A stretch of DNA of 64,000 nt from Promicromonospora umidemergens. Its GTDB lineage: Bacteria > Actinomycetota > Actinomycetes > Actinomycetales > Cellulomonadaceae. Positions 7,541 through 15,669 of this stretch are shown piece by piece; within the stretch, counting starts at the first letter, position 1, and every line of letters starts with the position of its first letter. Where the stretch lies: the NCBI RefSeq assembly GCF_024171995.1, contig NZ_JAMTCT010000008.1:1-64000 (forward strand). Reading direction: 5' to 3'. The position numbers and the translations under genes were made by a program. Below the pieces are notes generated by a model. That model was not told the DNA's origin. It was given only the letters and a program-made list of their open reading frames with translations, and did not search any database.

Positions 7541-9094
7541 ATGGGTACCGAAGCGCACGCCCCGACGGCACGGGAGCTGCCGCCGTCCGGGCCGCTCGCG
7601 GCACGGCCGGGCAAGATCGTCGCCGTCCATCTCGCCTACGTGTCGCGCGCCGAGCAGCGCGGCCGGCGGCCCGCGGCGCCGTCGTACTTCTTCAAGCCGG
7701 CCAGCTCGCTCGCCGCGACGGGCGGAGTGGCCGAGCGCCCCGCGGGCACGGAGCTGCTCGCGTTCGAGGGCGAGGTGGCGCTGGTCATCGGCGAGCCGGC
7801 CCGGCACGTGCCGGTCGAGCGGGCGTGGGACCACGTCGTCGCCGTGACCGCCGCGAACGACCTCGGTGTCTACGACCTGCGCTGGGCGGACAAGGGCTCG
7901 AACGTGCGCTCGAAGGGTCGCGACGGCTACACGCCGATCGGCCCGGAGCTCCTCGACGCCCGCGTGGTCGACCCTGCCGCGCTGCGCATACGCACCTGGG
8001 TCAACGGTGAGCTCGTGCAGCAGGACACCACGGGTGACGACGGGCTGCTGTTCCCGTTCGCGCAGATCGTGGCCGACCTGTCCCAGCACCTCACGCTCGA
8101 GACGGGCGACGTCATCCTGACGGGTACGCCCGCCGGGTCGAGCGTCGTGGCGCCGGGTGACGTCGTCGAGGTAGAGGTGGACGCGCCGACGGCGCCCGGC
8201 GCGCCGACGTCGGGCCGCCTCGTGACCACGGTGGTGCAGGGTGACGTGCCGTTCGGCGACGTCGGAGCGGGCCCGAAGATCGACGACACCCAGCGCGCCG
8301 AGGCGTGGGGGAGCCGCGAGGCCGCCGGCCTGGCGCCAGAGCCGGGGCCGTTCTTGCTCACGGCCGAGCTCGTCGACAAGCTGCGGCGCGCGCCGGTCGC
8401 CGGGCTGTCGGCCCAGCTGCGCAAGCGTGGCCTGAACAACGTGCTCATCGAGGGCGTGCGGCCGAACACGCCGGGCGCGACGATCGTCGGCCGCGCGCGG
8501 ACGCTGCGCTTCGTGCCGAACCGGGAGGACCTGTTCGTCTCGCACGGCGGTGGCTACAACGCGCAGAAGCGGTTGTTCGACGCGGTCGACGCCGGCGAGG
8601 TCATCGTCATCGAGGCCCGTGGCGAGACAGGTTCGGCGACGCTCGGCGACGTCCTCGCGCTGCGCGCGCACGTGCGCGGCGCTGCAGGCATCGTCACCGA
8701 CGGCGGCGTGCGGGACTTCGACGCCGTCGCCGCGACCGGGCTGCCGGTCTTCTCCCAGGGCGCCCACCCCGCGGTGCTCGGCCGCCGGCACGTCCCGTGG
8801 GACACCGACGTCGCCGTGGCCTGCGGCGGGGCGACGGTGCTGCCGGGTGACGTCGTCGTGGGTGACGCGGACGGTGTGGTCGTGGTCCCGCCGCACCTGG
8901 TCGAGGAGGTCGCCGACGCGACCATCGCCCAGGAGGAGCAGGACGCCTGGGTCGCACAGCAGGTGGCTGCAGGCCACCCGGTCGACGGGCTCTTCCCCCC
9001 GAACGCCGAATGGCGCGCGCGGTACGAGTCGTGGAAGTCCCAGTCATCGAAGTCCCAGGCACCGAAGTCCCAGGCACCCAGGGAATCGCGATGA
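7541..9094 (+). CDS. FAH-domain (HpaG-like) isomerase/decarboxylase fused to an RraA-like domain
   Basis: This is a 517-residue two-domain protein. Residues ~25-245 form a fumarylacetoacetate-hydrolase-type domain (AFEGEVALVIG metal ligands, AANDLGVYDLRWADKGSN, GDVILTGTPAG), as in HpaG, which decarboxylates and isomerises the ring-cleavage product. Residues ~270-495 form an RraA/HMG-aldolase-type domain with GRARTLRFVPNREDL, the GDVLALRA motif and the DGGVRDFD metal/substrate motif. RraA-like enzymes of this class are aldolases or decarboxylases of oxo-acids. E. coli HpaG has two FAH halves; here the second half is replaced by RraA, so the decarboxylation may have moved to it (inference). A Ser/Lys/Pro repeat ends the protein. 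Its stop overlaps the GntR ATG. Confidence 0.8.
   Translation: MGTEAHAPTARELPPSGPLAARPGKIVAVHLAYVSRAEQRGRRPAAPSYFFKPASSLAATGGVAERPAGTELLAFEGEVALVIGEPARHVPVERAWDHVVAVTAANDLGVYDLRWADKGSNVRSKGRDGYTPIGPELLDARVVDPAALRIRTWVNGELVQQDTTGDDGLLFPFAQIVADLSQHLTLETGDVILTGTPAGSSVVAPGDVVEVEVDAPTAPGAPTSGRLVTTVVQGDVPFGDVGAGPKIDDTQRAEAWGSREAAGLAPEPGPFLLTAELVDKLRRAPVAGLSAQLRKRGLNNVLIEGVRPNTPGATIVGRARTLRFVPNREDLFVSHGGGYNAQKRLFDAVDAGEVIVIEARGETGSATLGDVLALRAHVRGAAGIVTDGGVRDFDAVAATGLPVFSQGAHPAVLGRRHVPWDTDVAVACGGATVLPGDVVVGDADGVVVVPPHLVEEVADATIAQEEQDAWVAQQVAAGHPVDGLFPPNAEWRARYESWKSQSSKSQAPKSQAPRESR
9048..9082. repeat. Short imperfect tandem repeat at the end of the FAH-RraA gene
   Basis: Copies of AAGTCCCAGGCACCG and a variant encode KSQ(S/A)(S/P) units forming the last residues of the fusion protein, immediately before the overlapping GntR start codon. 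Confidence 0.7.
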
Positions 9095-9822
9095 CGACCG
9101 AAGACGTCACGGCCTCGGCCGTCGAGGTCGCGTTCGCCGGCGCGCTCAGCAAGTCCCAGCTCGCCTACGACTACCTCCGCGACCGCATCGCGCGTCACGA
9201 GCTGAGCCCTGGCTACCGCCTCGTGCTCCAGGGCATAGCGGATGAGCTCGCGATGAGCGTCGTGCCAGTCCGCGAGGCGATCCGACGCCTGGAGGCGGAG
9301 GGCCTGGTCACCTACGAGCGCAACGTCGGTGCGCGGGTCGCGATGGTCGACGAGAACGGGTACGTCGACGCCATGCAGGCCCTCGGCGTCGTCGAGGGAG
9401 CCGCGACCGGGCTCTCGGCGCGCGCCATCTCCACCGCCGACCTCCAGCGGGCGACCGAGGTGAACGACCACCTGCGTTCCCTGCTCGACCACTTCGACCC
9501 GCACGCGTTCACCGCCCTGAACCGGCAGTTCCACTCGGTGCTGTTCGAGTCGTGCCCCAACCAGCTGCTGCTCGACATGGTCCACCGGGGCTGGGCCCAG
9601 CTGTCCGGGCTGCGCGACTCCACGTTCGCGTTCGTCCCCGGCCGCGCGCACGACTCCGTGGCCGAGCACACCCACATCCTCGACCTGATCACCCGCGAGG
9701 CCGACCCGCTCGAGATCGAGATCGCCGCACGCAACCACCGCTGGGCGACCATGCGGGCCTTCCTGGACGCGCGTGCCGACGCAGCCCCGCCCCGCCAGAC
9801 CGCACACAGGGAGACACAGTGA
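9091..9822 (+). CDS. GntR-family (FadR/FCD) transcriptional regulator
   Basis: This 243-residue regulator has an N-terminal winged helix (SKSQLAYDYLRDRIARHEL, then IADELAMSVVPVREAIRRLE) and a C-terminal all-helical FCD ligand domain with the usual metal-binding pattern (LNRQFHSVLFE, VAEHTHILDLI, AARNHRWATM). Such proteins bind palindromic operators and release them on binding a small acid. It sits inside the hpa operon, overlapped at both ends (ATGA with the FAH-RraA gene, GTGA with hpaE), so it is co-transcribed with the genes it most likely controls. The effector is probably a pathway intermediate (inference). Confidence 0.88.
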   Translation: MTTEDVTASAVEVAFAGALSKSQLAYDYLRDRIARHELSPGYRLVLQGIADELAMSVVPVREAIRRLEAEGLVTYERNVGARVAMVDENGYVDAMQALGVVEGAATGLSARAISTADLQRATEVNDHLRSLLDHFDPHAFTALNRQFHSVLFESCPNQLLLDMVHRGWAQLSGLRDSTFAFVPGRAHDSVAEHTHILDLITREADPLEIEIAARNHRWATMRAFLDARADAAPPRQTAHRETQ

Positions 9823-11369
9823 CCAACCAGGCGAACGACCAGCCGACCCGCTACGTGCCGGCCGACCTGCCCGGCCGTATCCAGCACTACATCGGCGGCG
9901 CGTTCGTCGACTCGGCCGACGGCGCGACGTTCGACGTGCTCGAGCCGGTGACCAACGACGTCTACCTGCAGGCGGCAGCAGGGAAGAAGGCCGACGTCGA
10001 CCGCGCCGTCGCCGCGGCGCGCGACGCGTTCGTGAACGGGCCGTGGCCCCGGATGCTGCCGCGGGAACGTTCGCGGATCCTGCACCGGATCGCGGACCTC
10101 GTCGAGTCCCGCGACGCGCGGCTCGCCGAGCTGGAGAGCTTCGACTCCGGCCTGCCGATCACGCAGGCACTGGGCCAGGCCCGCCGGGCCGCGGAGAACT
10201 TCCGGTTCTTCGCCGACCTCGTGGTGGCCCAGGCGGACGACACCTTCAAGGTTCCTGGCCGCCAGATCAACTACGTCAACCGCAAGCCGATCGGCGTCGC
10301 CGGCCTCATCACGCCGTGGAACACACCGTTCATGCTCGAGTCCTGGAAGCTCGGGCCGGCGCTCGCGACCGGCAACACGGTGGTGCTCAAGCCCGCCGAG
10401 TTCACGCCGCTGTCGGCGTCGCTGTGGGCGGGCATCTTCGAGGAGGCGGGTCTGCCCGAGGGCGTGTTCAACCTGGTCAACGGTCTCGGCGAGGAGGCGG
10501 GGGACGCGCTGGTCAAGCATCCTGACGTCCCGCTCATCTCGTTCACGGGGGAGAGCAGCACCGGCCAGCTGATCTTCGCCAACGCCGCCCCGAACCTCAA
10601 GGGGCTGTCGATGGAGCTGGGGGGAAAGTCCCCGGCCGTCGTCTTCGCCGACGCCGACCTGGACGCCGCGATCGACGCGACGATCTTCGGCGTCTTCTCG
10701 CTCAACGGCGAGCGCTGCACCGCGGGCAGCCGCATCCTGGTCGAGCGCGCGGTCTACGACGAGTTCGTCGAGCGGTATGCCGCGCAGGCGCAGCGCGTGG
10801 TCGTCGGCGATCCGCAGGACCCGGAGACGGAGGTCGGCGCGCTCGTCCACCCCGAGCACTACGACAAGGTCATGTCCTACATCGAGATCGGGAAGTCAGA
10901 GGGCCGGCTCGTGGCGGGCGGCGGGCGCCCCGAGGGTTTCGAGAGCGGCAACTACGTGGCGCCGACGGTGTTCGCGGACGTGCCGCCGTCGGCCCGGATC
11001 TTCCAGGAGGAGATCTTCGGCCCGGTCGTGGCGATCACGCCGTTCGACACCGACGAGGAGGCTCTCGCCCTGGCCAACGGGGTCAGGTACGGGCTGGCCG
11101 CCTACGTGTGGACCAACGATCTCAAGCGCGCGCACAACTTCTCGCAGGCCATCGAGGCGGGCATGGTCTGGCTCAACTCGAACAACGTGCGCGACCTGCG
11201 CACACCGTTCGGCGGGGTCAAGGCGTCCGGCCTCGGGCACGAGGGCGGCTACCGCTCGATCGACTTCTACACCGACCAGCAGGCCGTGCACATCACGCTC
11301 GGCAAGGTGCACAATCCGACGTTCGGCAAGCAAGCTGCCGGCAAGCCAGCTTTCGGCAAGGGAGCCTGA
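9819..11369 (+). CDS. hpaE: 5-carboxymethyl-2-hydroxymuconate semialdehyde dehydrogenase
   Basis: This 516-residue aldehyde dehydrogenase has ITPWNTPFMLESWKLGPALA, the catalytic Glu in MELGGKSPAVVF and the catalytic Cys in NGERCTAGSR. The NGERC signature and overall pattern match HpaE, which oxidises the aldehyde made by HpaD ring cleavage to the tricarboxylic muconate. GTG 9819 overlaps the GntR stop. The C-terminus carries a Phe-Gly-Lys/Ala-Gly-Lys repeat tail (about 11321-11366) not needed by the family fold. hpaD starts two bases after its stop, so the two are tightly coupled. Confidence 0.9.
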   Translation: MTNQANDQPTRYVPADLPGRIQHYIGGAFVDSADGATFDVLEPVTNDVYLQAAAGKKADVDRAVAAARDAFVNGPWPRMLPRERSRILHRIADLVESRDARLAELESFDSGLPITQALGQARRAAENFRFFADLVVAQADDTFKVPGRQINYVNRKPIGVAGLITPWNTPFMLESWKLGPALATGNTVVLKPAEFTPLSASLWAGIFEEAGLPEGVFNLVNGLGEEAGDALVKHPDVPLISFTGESSTGQLIFANAAPNLKGLSMELGGKSPAVVFADADLDAAIDATIFGVFSLNGERCTAGSRILVERAVYDEFVERYAAQAQRVVVGDPQDPETEVGALVHPEHYDKVMSYIEIGKSEGRLVAGGGRPEGFESGNYVAPTVFADVPPSARIFQEEIFGPVVAITPFDTDEEALALANGVRYGLAAYVWTNDLKRAHNFSQAIEAGMVWLNSNNVRDLRTPFGGVKASGLGHEGGYRSIDFYTDQQAVHITLGKVHNPTFGKQAAGKPAFGKGA

Positions 11370-11371
11370 AA

Positions 11372-12517
11372 ATGACCGACCCGACGGGACCCGTCGTGAC
11401 CAGCGAGGCACCGATCACCGCCGCGGACCCGGTCCCCACGCCGCTGGCGCCACCGCCGGACATCCTGCGGTGCGCGTACATGGAGCTGGTGGTCACGGAC
11501 CTGGCCGCCTCCCGAGGCTTCTACGTCGACGTGCTCGGCCTGGTCGTCACCGAGGAGGACGAGGACGCCGTCTACCTGCGGAGCCTCGAGGAGTTCATCC
11601 ACCACAACCTCGTGCTGCGCAAGGGACCGGTGGCCGCCGTCGCCGCGTTCTCCTACCGGGTGCGCAGCCCCGAGGAGCTCGACCGCGCCGTCGCGTTCTA
11701 CACCGAGCTGGGCTGCCGCGTCGAGCGCCGCGCGGACGGCTTCACCCGCGGGATCGGCGACTCGGTGCGAGTGACCGACCCGCTCGGCTTCCCCTACGAG
11801 TTCTTCTACGACGTCGACCACGTCGAGCGGCTCGCGTGGCGCTACGACCTGCACACCCCCGGCGCCCTGGTGCGGCTGGACCACTTCAACCAGGTGACCC
11901 CGGACGTGCCGCGCGCCGTGAAGTTCATGGAGGACCTCGGCTTCCGGGTCACGGAGGACATCCAGGACGGCGAGGGCACGACGTACGCCGCGTGGATGCG
12001 CCGCAAGCCGACGGTGCACGACACGGCGATGACGGGCGGCGACGGCCCGCGCATGCACCACGTCGCGTTCGCCACGCACGAGAAGCACAACATCATCGCC
12101 ATCTGCGACAAGCTCGGCGCGCTGCGGCTGTCGGACCACATCGAGCGCGGCCCGGGCCGGCACGGCGTCTCCAACGCGTTCTACCTCTACCTGCGGGACC
12201 CGGACGGCCACCGCGTGGAGATCTACACGCAGGACTACTACACGGGCGACCCGGACAATCCCGTGGTCACCTGGGACGTGCACGACAACCAGCGCCGCGA
12301 CTGGTGGGGCAACCCGGTGGTGCCGTCCTGGTACACCGAGGCGTCCCTCGTCCTGGACCTGGACGGCAACCCGCAGCGCGTCGTCGCCCGCACGGACACC
12401 TCGGAGATGGCGGTGACCATCGGGGCGGACGGGTTTTCCTACACCCGTCCCGAGGACGACGCCGACGTGCTGCCCTCGTGGAAGCAGGGCGAGTACAAGC
12501 TGGGACACCAGCTGTGA
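11372..12517 (+). CDS. hpaD: 3,4-dihydroxyphenylacetate (homoprotocatechuate) 2,3-dioxygenase
   Basis: This 381-residue type I extradiol dioxygenase belongs to the vicinal oxygen chelate fold and resembles the Brevibacterium Fe and Arthrobacter Mn homoprotocatechuate dioxygenases. The 2-His-1-carboxylate ligands fit RLDHFNQVTPDV (His), GPRMHHVAFATHE (His) and GHRVEIYTQDYYTGD (Glu). It opens the ring of homoprotocatechuate with O2 to 5-carboxymethyl-2-hydroxymuconate semialdehyde, the substrate of HpaE. ATG 11372 was chosen for co-translation with hpaE; an extended 25-residue Pro/Thr-rich N-terminus precedes the first domain. Whether the metal is Fe or Mn cannot be read from the sequence. Confidence 0.92.
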   Translation: MTDPTGPVVTSEAPITAADPVPTPLAPPPDILRCAYMELVVTDLAASRGFYVDVLGLVVTEEDEDAVYLRSLEEFIHHNLVLRKGPVAAVAAFSYRVRSPEELDRAVAFYTELGCRVERRADGFTRGIGDSVRVTDPLGFPYEFFYDVDHVERLAWRYDLHTPGALVRLDHFNQVTPDVPRAVKFMEDLGFRVTEDIQDGEGTTYAAWMRRKPTVHDTAMTGGDGPRMHHVAFATHEKHNIIAICDKLGALRLSDHIERGPGRHGVSNAFYLYLRDPDGHRVEIYTQDYYTGDPDNPVVTWDVHDNQRRDWWGNPVVPSWYTEASLVLDLDGNPQRVVARTDTSEMAVTIGADGFSYTRPEDDADVLPSWKQGEYKLGHQL

Positions 12518-12528
12518 CGGGGGAGCGC

Positions 12529-13314
12529 ATGCTGGACGACGCGACGATCACCACGATCGCGGACGAGCTGGCCCACGCCGAGGCCGAGCGCACGACGGTG
12601 CCGCTCCTGACGGCGCGGTACCCCGGCATGACCGTCGAGGACTCCTACGCCGTGCAGAACACCTGGCGCCGGCGTGGCATCGAGTCCGGGCGCCGCCCGG
12701 TAGGCCGCAAGATCGGGCTCACCTCCAAGGTCATGCAGGCCGCCACAGGCATCACCGAGCCGGACTACGGTGCGATCTTCGCGGACATGGTCTTCGACAA
12801 CGGGTCGGTCATCGAGCACTCGCGGTTCTCGAACGTGCGGATCGAGGTGGAGCTCGCCTTCGTGCTGCGCGACGGGCTCAAGGGACCCGACGTCACGGTG
12901 TTCGACGTGTTGAGGGCCACCGAGTACGTGGTGCCCGCCCTGGAGATCCTGTCGTCGCGCATCGAGATGACCGGGCGCACCGTCGTCGACACGATCAGCG
13001 ACAACGCCGCGATGGGCGGCATGGTCTACGGCGGGAACCCGGTGGCGATCGGGGAGACCGACCTGCGCTGGGTCTCCGCGCTGCTCTACCGCAACGAGGC
13101 CATCGAGGAGTCCGGCGTCGCGGCCGCCGTGCTGAACCACCCGGCCACCGGCGTCGCCTGGCTGGCGAACAAGCTGGCCCAGCACGACGACGCGCTGGAA
13201 CCCGGCGAGATCATCCTGGCCGGTTCGTTCACCCGGCCGATCTGGGTGGAGCCGGGGGACACCGTGCTGGCCGACTACCGAGAGCTGGGGACCGTCTCGT
13301 GCCGATTCGTCTGA
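12529..13314 (+). CDS. hpaH: 2-oxo-hept-3-ene-1,7-dioate (OHED) hydratase
   Basis: This 261-residue hydratase of the MhpD/HpaH family adds water to 2-oxo-hept-3-ene-1,7-dioate before aldol cleavage. Typical stretches are GRKIGLTSKVMQAATGITEP, DYGAIFADMVFDNG and the metal-ligand run VRIEVELAFVL, with LNHPATGVAWLANKL near the C-terminus. ATG 12529 is preceded by GGGGGAG; a GTG at 12514 overlapping the hpaD stop would add five residues and is the alternative. Its 3' end overlaps hpaI by 16 bases. Confidence 0.9.
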   Translation: MLDDATITTIADELAHAEAERTTVPLLTARYPGMTVEDSYAVQNTWRRRGIESGRRPVGRKIGLTSKVMQAATGITEPDYGAIFADMVFDNGSVIEHSRFSNVRIEVELAFVLRDGLKGPDVTVFDVLRATEYVVPALEILSSRIEMTGRTVVDTISDNAAMGGMVYGGNPVAIGETDLRWVSALLYRNEAIEESGVAAAVLNHPATGVAWLANKLAQHDDALEPGEIILAGSFTRPIWVEPGDTVLADYRELGTVSCRFV

Positions 13315-14099
13315 CCCTCCCGCCCACGCTCCGCGACCGCATCGCCGGCGCCGACCGGCCGCAGATAGGCATGTGGGTCTGCAGCGGCAGTCCGCTGGTG
13401 GCGGAGATCTGCGCGGGCGCCGGCCTGGACTGGCTGCTGATCGACGGCGAGCACTCGCCGATCGGCCTGGAGACCACCTCGGCGCTGCTCCAGGCGGTCG
13501 CGCCCTATCCGGTCACCCCGCTCGTGCGGGCTCCGTCCGACGACGCAGTGGGGCTCAAGCAGCTGCTCGATCTGGGCGCCCAGAACGTGCTGGTGCCCAT
13601 GATCGACACGGCCGAGCAGGCCCGCGCCGTCGTACGGGCCGTCCGCTACCCGCCGCGCGGCATCCGCGGGGTGGGCAGCGCGCTGTCCCGCGGTGCGCGC
13701 TGGAACCGCGTCGAGGGCTATATGGCCGACGCCGACCGGCACGTCTCGCTGTTCGTGCAGATCGAGTCCGCGACCGGCGTCGAGAACGCCGCGGCGATCG
13801 CGGCTGTCGACGGCGTGGACGGCGTCTTCGTGGGACCGTCCGACCTGGCGGCGTCCCTTGGCGTGCTCGGCCAGCAGACGCACCCGGACGTCACCGCAGC
13901 GGTGCGCGCGACGTTCGAGGCGGTGCGGGCAGCGGGCAAGCCCGTCGGCGTCAACGCCTTCGACCCGGCGGTGGCGCAGGCCTACCTGGACGGCGGGGCA
14001 TCCTTCGTTCTAGTCGGGGCCGACGTCGCCATGCTCGCCCGCGGCTCGGAAGCGCTGGCGGACCGCTGGACCGACGTCGGCGGGACGGCCGGGGAGTAG
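13299..14099 (+). CDS. hpaI: 4-hydroxy-2-oxo-heptane-1,7-dioate aldolase
   Basis: This 266-residue class II (metal-dependent) aldolase of the HpaI/HpcH family splits 4-hydroxy-2-oxoheptanedioate into pyruvate and succinate semialdehyde. The base/metal residues match the family: IDGEHSPIGLE (His), PLVRAPSDD (Arg), QIESATGVENA (Glu) and VGPSDLAASLG (Asp). GTG 13299 lies inside hpaH with AGAGCTGGGG upstream. It is the last gene of the operon; downstream is about 930 bp without genes. Its products feed pyruvate metabolism and the gabD enzyme at 2524-3987. Confidence 0.92.
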   Translation: MPIRLTLPPTLRDRIAGADRPQIGMWVCSGSPLVAEICAGAGLDWLLIDGEHSPIGLETTSALLQAVAPYPVTPLVRAPSDDAVGLKQLLDLGAQNVLVPMIDTAEQARAVVRAVRYPPRGIRGVGSALSRGARWNRVEGYMADADRHVSLFVQIESATGVENAAAIAAVDGVDGVFVGPSDLAASLGVLGQQTHPDVTAAVRATFEAVRAAGKPVGVNAFDPAVAQAYLDGGASFVLVGADVAMLARGSEALADRWTDVGGTAGE

Positions 14100-14343
14100 A
14101 GACTCGCTGGGATGGCCTTGAGTTGGCGTTGGTGTAGACGCAGCTTGGGGTGGTATTGACGTAGCGCTGACGTAACGCTGACGTGGCTTTGGCGCAGCGG
14201 CGGGGGTGGCGTGGGATTGAGCCGGCACGAGACCGGCGCGCAGCTGGCGCGGGTCCGCGGCGAGTGAGCCGCCGCGGTCGGTCGGCGGCGGGTTCGGTCA
14301 CCGGTGGGCTGGTCGCCGCAGTACCTATGGGGGTGCCGGGTAG

Positions 14344-14440
14344 GCCGAACTTTGTTCAGCCCAGGCTCGGATTTGCGAGCTGTGCCGAATAGTTCAGCCA
14401 AGGGCGAATCAGGCATGACTGGACCGATCGAAGTTCAGCC
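14344..14440. repeat. Three copies of a GCCGAA..GTTCAGCC motif
   Basis: Copies are 14344-14363 (GCCGAACTTTGTTCAGCCCA), 14384-14400 (GCCGAATAGTTCAGCCA) and 14429-14440 (CGAAGTTCAGCC). The core GAAC-N3-GTTC of the first is an inverted repeat. A fourth copy with the same GCCGAAC-N3-GTTCAGCCCA layout is at 34223-34242, so this is a dispersed word rather than a purely local one. Confidence 0.55.
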
Positions 14441-14493
14441 GGCCTGACGGCGTCGAGCCGCCGCAAGTCGTGAGCCCATGGACACACCCGCCG

Positions 14494-14853
14494 GCGTCGA
14501 ACCGCAAGCTGCGCGTCGATAGGTCTGCGGGTCAGTGTCGAACCGCAAGATCATCGTTGATCGGGCTAGGCCCGAGCGTCGAACCGCAAGATCACGGTTG
14601 ATCGGGCTGGGGTCGAGCGTCGAACCGCAAGTTCGTCGTTGCTCTTGGCGTCGATCCGCAAAGTACGCGTCGATTGCGGCCAGTCTGGACCTGCAAGTTG
14701 CGGTTCGGCTCCGGAGAGCACGCGCAGCTTGCGGTTCGGCGCCGTTCGGTCGTTCGGTGGACGCGCAGCTTGCGGTTCGGCGTCGTTCGGTCGTCTGGTC
14801 GACGCGGAACTTGCGGCTCGGCGCCTCAGGTGACGGCTAGCTTGCGGCTCGTC
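14494..14853. repeat. Two opposed blocks of a GCGTCGAACCGCAAG word
   Basis: The forward block is GCGTCGAACCGCAAG or close variants at 14494-14508, 14535-14549, 14576-14590, 14617-14631 and 14648-14662. The first four are exactly 41 bp apart, the fifth 31 bp on. The reverse block is the complementary word CTTGCGGTTCGGC or variants at about 14698-14709, 14728-14740, 14769-14781, 14810-14822 and 14841-14853, with spacings near 30 and then 41, 41 and 31 bp. The two blocks are mirror images in order and spacing, so the transcript could fold into one long multi-helix hairpin. Confidence 0.85.
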
Positions 14854-14959
14854 GCCGGTCGGCCTGCCGGGCAGGTCGGTCTGCCGGGCTGGCCGGGCAA
14901 ACCAGGCCCAGGCGGGCTCGGCCGGTCGGAGGCGTACATCAGACGGACCGTCCGGATCA

Positions 14960-15015
14960 GTTCGCCGCGACCCATTCGCCGCGACCTGTTCGCCGCGACC
15001 CATTCGCCGCGACAC
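14960..15015. repeat. TTCGCCGCGACC tandem repeats downstream of tetR
   Basis: Four copies of about 14 bp (TTCGCCGCGACCCA / TTCGCCGCGACCTG) precede the 3' end of the tetR gene at 15030. No function is evident. Confidence 0.7.
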
Positions 15016-15029
15016 ACATTCCTCGTGAC

Positions 15030-15590
15030 CTACTGGTCGAGGACCGTCAGTGCGAGCAGCTGCTCGCGGAGTCGCTCCAGCTCCTCCGGTGCGGGCTCCA
15101 TGCCCCATACCGGCTGGGCGCTGGCGCCGTCGGCCGCGGCGAGGACGAGCAGAAGGACGTCCTCGGGAAGGCCGTCCGCCCGCAGGTCGTCCTGCCAGCG
15201 CAGTGCGTCGGCGCGGGCGAGGTCGGTGACCGCCTCGACGGTCGACAGGTGCGCGATCACCACGAGTGCGTCTCGCGTGGCGGCCGCGTCCAGCGCGCCG
15301 TCGATCGACGTCCGCACATAGGCGCGCACCAGGCTTCCGGGAGCGTCGTCGTCCGGGTCGACGGCGGCGAGCACGGCCATCCTGAACCGCTCGAGCCAGT
15401 CGTGCGCCATCGCCAGGAGCAGCTCCTGCTTGCTCGCGAAGTGGTAGAGCAGCCCACCCTTGGACACCCCCGCGCGGCGTGCGACGTCGTCGAGGGTGGC
15501 CGAGATCCCGCGTTCACGGACCAGCTGGCCCGCCGCGTCCAGGAGCGCGGACCGCGTCTGCTCCGGGTCTCTGCCCGCCGTTCGACCCAC
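15030..15590 (-). CDS. TetR-family repressor of the adjacent efflux pump
   Basis: This 186-residue TetR protein has an N-terminal HTH (ATLDDVARRAGVSKGGLLYH, then FASKQELLLAM) and a helical ligand-binding domain. GTG 15590 is the start. It is divergent from the DHA2 efflux gene, with an operator-like palindrome at 15640-15663 that overlaps the pump promoter, so it most likely represses the pump until a toxic ligand binds. Ligand unknown. Confidence 0.88.
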   Translation of the reverse strand: MGRTAGRDPEQTRSALLDAAGQLVRERGISATLDDVARRAGVSKGGLLYHFASKQELLLAMAHDWLERFRMAVLAAVDPDDDAPGSLVRAYVRTSIDGALDAAATRDALVVIAHLSTVEAVTDLARADALRWQDDLRADGLPEDVLLLVLAAADGASAQPVWGMEPAPEELERLREQLLALTVLDQ

Positions 15591-15639
15591 TCGCCACCAC
15601 CTCTACCTTCGACACGCACTATAGGGCCCGCACTATGAA

Positions 15640-15663
15640 ACTGTACCGGCTGGACGGTACAGT
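15640..15663. promoter_or_regulatory. TetR-type operator overlapping the efflux promoter
   Basis: A perfect 9-bp inverted repeat, ACTGTACCG at 15640-15648 and CGGTACAGT at 15655-15663, is separated by GCTGGA. TACAGT at 15658-15663 could be the -10 box; the ATG at 15670 then falls at the expected transcription start. There is no Shine-Dalgarno before it, so the pump mRNA may be leaderless. Repressor binding would block the polymerase directly. Confidence 0.75.
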
Positions 15664-15669
15664 TGTCAC

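Larger units (their letters stand above)
14100..15029. other. Repeat-rich intergenic region, no gene found
   Basis: No convincing coding sequence lies between the convergent hpaI and tetR genes. 14140-14215 holds several spaced TGACGTA/TGACGTGG-like words. 14344-14440 holds three copies of a GCCGAA..GTTCAGCC motif. 14494-14853 holds ten copies of a 13-15 bp word in two opposed blocks. About 14960-15015 holds four TTCGCCGCGACC-type repeats. Open frames across it are Arg/Ala-rich and lack family resemblance or ribosome sites. It could be a non-coding RNA locus, a repeat graveyard or a structural/terminator region. Confidence 0.6.

Noticed and set aside
14494-14853. CRISPR array
   Set aside because: The repeated word is only 13-15 bp, switches orientation halfway, the spacers are related to each other, and there are no cas genes nearby.
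14535-15321. Open frames across the repeat region as real genes
   Set aside because: They are made of the repeats, are rich in Arg/Ser/Ala, lack ribosome sites and overlap tetR antisense.
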